A stretch of 64,000 bases of DNA from Priapulus caudatus (Eukaryota; Priapulida; Priapulimorpha; Priapulimorphida; Priapulidae), in the NCBI RefSeq assembly GCF_000485595.1, contig NW_014577364.1, positions 173,205-237,204 of the forward strand. The letters run 5' to 3'. Below the pieces are notes generated by a model. That model was not told the origin of the DNA. It made no database searches and saw only the letters and a program-made list of their open reading frames with translations. Of the stretch, positions 61,771 to 64,000 are shown one piece after another. A program made the position numbers and the translations under genes. Within the stretch, counting starts at the first letter, position 1. Each line of letters starts with the position of its first letter.

Positions 61771-62534
61771 AGGCTATTAGTGAAGCGCGAACTGAGATCA
61801 GACGCTGTAAGCTGAGGATACTGAGCATTAAATCGAAGCTGAAGCTAAGTTATGTAAAATGGAACTGGAAGTGGAACCGACATAGACTAATTACATATAT
61901 CGCATATCACTGTCGTATTCATAATACATGAATACTAACTATATCCGCTTGTAACTCATCCATCACATGGTCAATGAAACCCATGGCCAATTTACTGCGA
62001 GATCTGACACTATATGAATTCACAACATTTTGAATAAAAGCAATGAACTAATATTGCTCGGTCTTTACGTGCGGCGTGACTTTACGTTGCGTATTTCAGA
62101 TTTATCTGTTATAATTTGTTAATTTCGTGCGGCCTAACTTTCTTAACTCGATCCCTTGTCAACGAGATGAATGGCTGTGATACTACAATTTTCAACATTA
62201 TAATACGCACAGCTATGCATTCTACATAAGGAGCTGCCCTGTTCAGGTAAAACTTTACTTTGCTCGAATTCCCTGCTGTTGTTCTCTATGTTGACCTCTA
62301 TCGACGGCCTTCACAAAGTAAGTGTATAAGTGTTGATGACGGGGTTGTGTTTTGCCGCGGTCTTTGTGCGTATTTCTATCTGCGGTGCCGTCGGTAGCTG
62401 TCATCGGCCGCTCTCAGTCGTGGCCTTGTTCTTTTCGTCTCTCCTGTCAAGAACTGGCCGCCCGTGTTAACACCGCCAGGCAATTTTCACTTGCGCGTCG
62501 CGCCATTACAAACGAATCATTGCTAAGCCGAAAT
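61771..62534. other. Intergenic stretch
   Basis: Nothing recognised. The open frame at 62,352-62,672 runs into the following AT repeat and is not supported. Confidence 0.55.
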
Positions 62535-62652
62535 CATGACATATACTTATATAATATATATATGTATATTCAACATATATACAACGTATATATACAATAT
62601 ATATACAATATATATACAATATATATACAACGTATATATGCAACATATATCA
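62535..62652. repeat. (ACAATATATAT)n-type AT-rich minisatellite
   Basis: Units of about 15 bases (TATATACAATATATATACAA, TATATACAACGTA) repeated six or so times. Confidence 0.85.
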
Positions 62653-63082
62653 TGTACTCTAGCCAAAAGTAAAAGGTTCGTTGCGCTAGCATTAAAAAAG
62701 CTCGAGTTCCATAAATTGATACATTGTCAATCCTAGTCCCGGCCGACGGTAACAAAAATTACGTAACTCTAAAGCTGGGTAATATCTTCGCCGATTAAAA
62801 GTAACCGTCGCTATAGCAACGCACGGCTATAATCTTTATTAAAATGTTAAAACTACTCGGGACCAAATGTGCTCAATTAACATACACAATGTGTTTTGGT
62901 ATAAATTTGCCGTGGCCGGCAATCACGCCGTAATGCAAATAACAACAACAACAAACTCGTAATGACCCAATTCTGTCAGCGGCGTCTACACCATATAGCG
63001 TATATCGCCTGACAAAACGCGCGCGTGGTCAGTTAGTTGCAGTTAGTTGTTAGTAGTTATACATTATAGTACATTATACATT
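62653..63082. other. Intergenic stretch
   Basis: Nothing recognised. A short (ACA)n lies at 62,941-62,952 and a GTTAGT repeat near 63,030-63,058. Confidence 0.55.
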
Positions 63083-63289
63083 TAGGATATTAGTAATTAC
63101 AAGAAACCAGTGTACAAATGATTAGTATGACATTCTATGATATTAATTTAAGATATAGTATTGATAAGTTATCAGTGTAGAAATAAAATAACAATAATCC
63201 CTGGTATATATAGTTTTAGGATAATCGAAATTGCAAGATATCGGTGTCCAAATAATTAACATGACATGGCCCGTTATAAATTTAGGATT
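63083..63289. repeat. Diverged ~67-bp tandem repeat, three copies
   Basis: Units start at about 63,083, 63,151 and 63,218, each opening with AGGATA/AGATAT and continuing through 'cagtgtacaaat', 'cagtgtagaaat' or 'cggtgtccaaat', then an ATTTA-type end. Confidence 0.65.
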
Positions 63290-63294
63290 GAGGG

Positions 63295-63520
63295 GGGTTT
63301 CTCTCTTGCTTTCTTCCAAACTCTCTCCTCCTCCATACACACTCACTAACTATCTTCCTAGCTTGCTCATACTTTCACTCGCTCTCTTTTTTCTCTCTCA
63401 CTCACACTCGCCTTCACTGTCTCTCACCCTCTCCCTCTTCTATCGACACCATTCCCTCATTTACGCGCGCGCTGTCTTCCCATTATACATATTTAGGCTC
63501 TCTCTCTCTCTCTTCACCAA
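63295..63520. repeat. CT-rich polypyrimidine tract
   Basis: CTCTCT and CACTCACT-type words. The Ser/Leu-rich + frame across it is an artefact. Confidence 0.8.
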
Positions 63521-63756
63521 ACTCGATCTTGTGATACTCACTGCCACCACAAAAAAAGCTTCGCTGCTACTGAGTGAATATATGCGCGCGTGAAGCATAC
63601 AACCGACGAGCAGATCCGCAGTTCGTGGCTATTACTAGACTAGCACTAGACACGATTTGTAATATTCCTGATTCAGGGAACCACGCAACCCGCTAACCTC
63701 CCCTTTTCCCACGCACGAGGAGAAAGCTAGAATCCGGCAAATTAATAGGTAGGCCC
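63521..63756. other. Short unique stretch
   Basis: Nothing recognised before the G-run element. Confidence 0.5.
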
Positions 63757-63946
63757 AGGGGCGGCGCCAGGGTATTTTCTGAGGGGGGGCGAAACCAGGG
63801 GCGTGTACAGGAGCACGCGAAGGGGGGGTCTGGGGGGCTCTCCCCCAGGAAATTTTTGAAATTAGACCCCCTCAGATGCGTTTTCTGCGCGAGCAGAGGG
63901 GGGGGGGGTCCGGACCCCCTGGACCCCCCACTGTACACGCCCCTGG
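63757..63946. mobile_element. G-run/C-run inverted-repeat element
   Basis: CCAGGGGCGTGTACAG at 63,795-63,810 is perfectly inverted as CTGTACACGCCCCTGG at 63,931-63,946. Between them lie GGGGGGGTCTGGGGGG, CTCTCCCCCAGGAAATTTTT, and GGACCCCCTGGACCCCC. A preceding GGGGCGGCGCCAGGG module (63,759-63,773) probably belongs to the same repeat. I recall similar elements from other marine invertebrate genomes. The Gly/Pro-rich frame is not a gene. The window stops at another CCAGGGGGT word, so the element cluster may continue. Confidence 0.72.
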
Positions 63947-64000
63947 GAACTGTAGACTGATACCGTGTGCGCTTGCACTGACGGGTGGAGTCCAGGGGGT

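Overview
The window looks like genomic DNA from a metazoan invertebrate. Coding information is sparse, in short exons with GT-AG splice sites. The rest is intron or intergenic DNA rich in microsatellites, minisatellites and small inverted-repeat elements. Two repeat types (a family with CCGCCAAGG-type ends and a G-run element with CCAGGGGCGTGTACAG ends) resemble elements I recall from aquatic invertebrate genomes. I cannot name the species. Two 10-base N runs and two very large direct repeats show that this is draft assembly, partly joined from overlapping or allelic contigs.

Two genes are supported. (1) The + strand carries the C-terminal part of a K+-dependent Na+/Ca2+ exchanger (NCKX, SLC24 family, closest by eye to SLC24A3/A4). 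Twelve exons between 15,247 and 48,541 join in one consistent frame: 1,338 nt, 445 residues plus stop. They include the alpha-2 ion-binding repeat and the natural C-terminus. The N-terminal part with the alpha-1 repeat is not in the window and presumably lies upstream. (2) The minus strand, inside the intron between NCKX exons C and D, carries the first coding exon of a DEG/ENaC/ASIC-family sodium channel (about 37,276-37,610). It runs into an assembly gap beside an AC microsatellite.

Layout: 1-6,957 is non-coding with simple repeats, a 542-bp foldback element with a polypurine core, and a dispersed repeat. 6,958-16,333 and 16,334-25,880 are two copies of one ~9.4-kb segment holding a compound 30/28-bp minisatellite and NCKX exon A. 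The second copy is full of single-base indels and its exon A is scrambled. 25,881-31,238 is mostly microsatellite-rich intron. 31,239-41,623 holds NCKX exons B, C and D, the antisense channel exon, a 66-bp perfect palindrome and two MITE-like elements. 41,688-50,030 and 50,174-58,204 are two nearly identical copies of the NCKX 3' end (exons E-L), separated by an N gap and differing by a VNTR contraction, a 109-bp insertion and a few substitutions. 58,205-64,000 is non-coding, with diverged tandem repeats and the G-run element at the end.

Both recognised genes encode plasma-membrane cation transport proteins: the NCKX exchanger extrudes Ca2+ with K+ against Na+, and the DEG/ENaC channel lets Na+ in. 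Their nested antisense placement could be chance. Most long open frames in the window are translations of simple repeats and are not genes. I found no CRISPR array, rRNA, convincing tRNA, or autonomous transposon with a recognisable transposase or reverse transcriptase.
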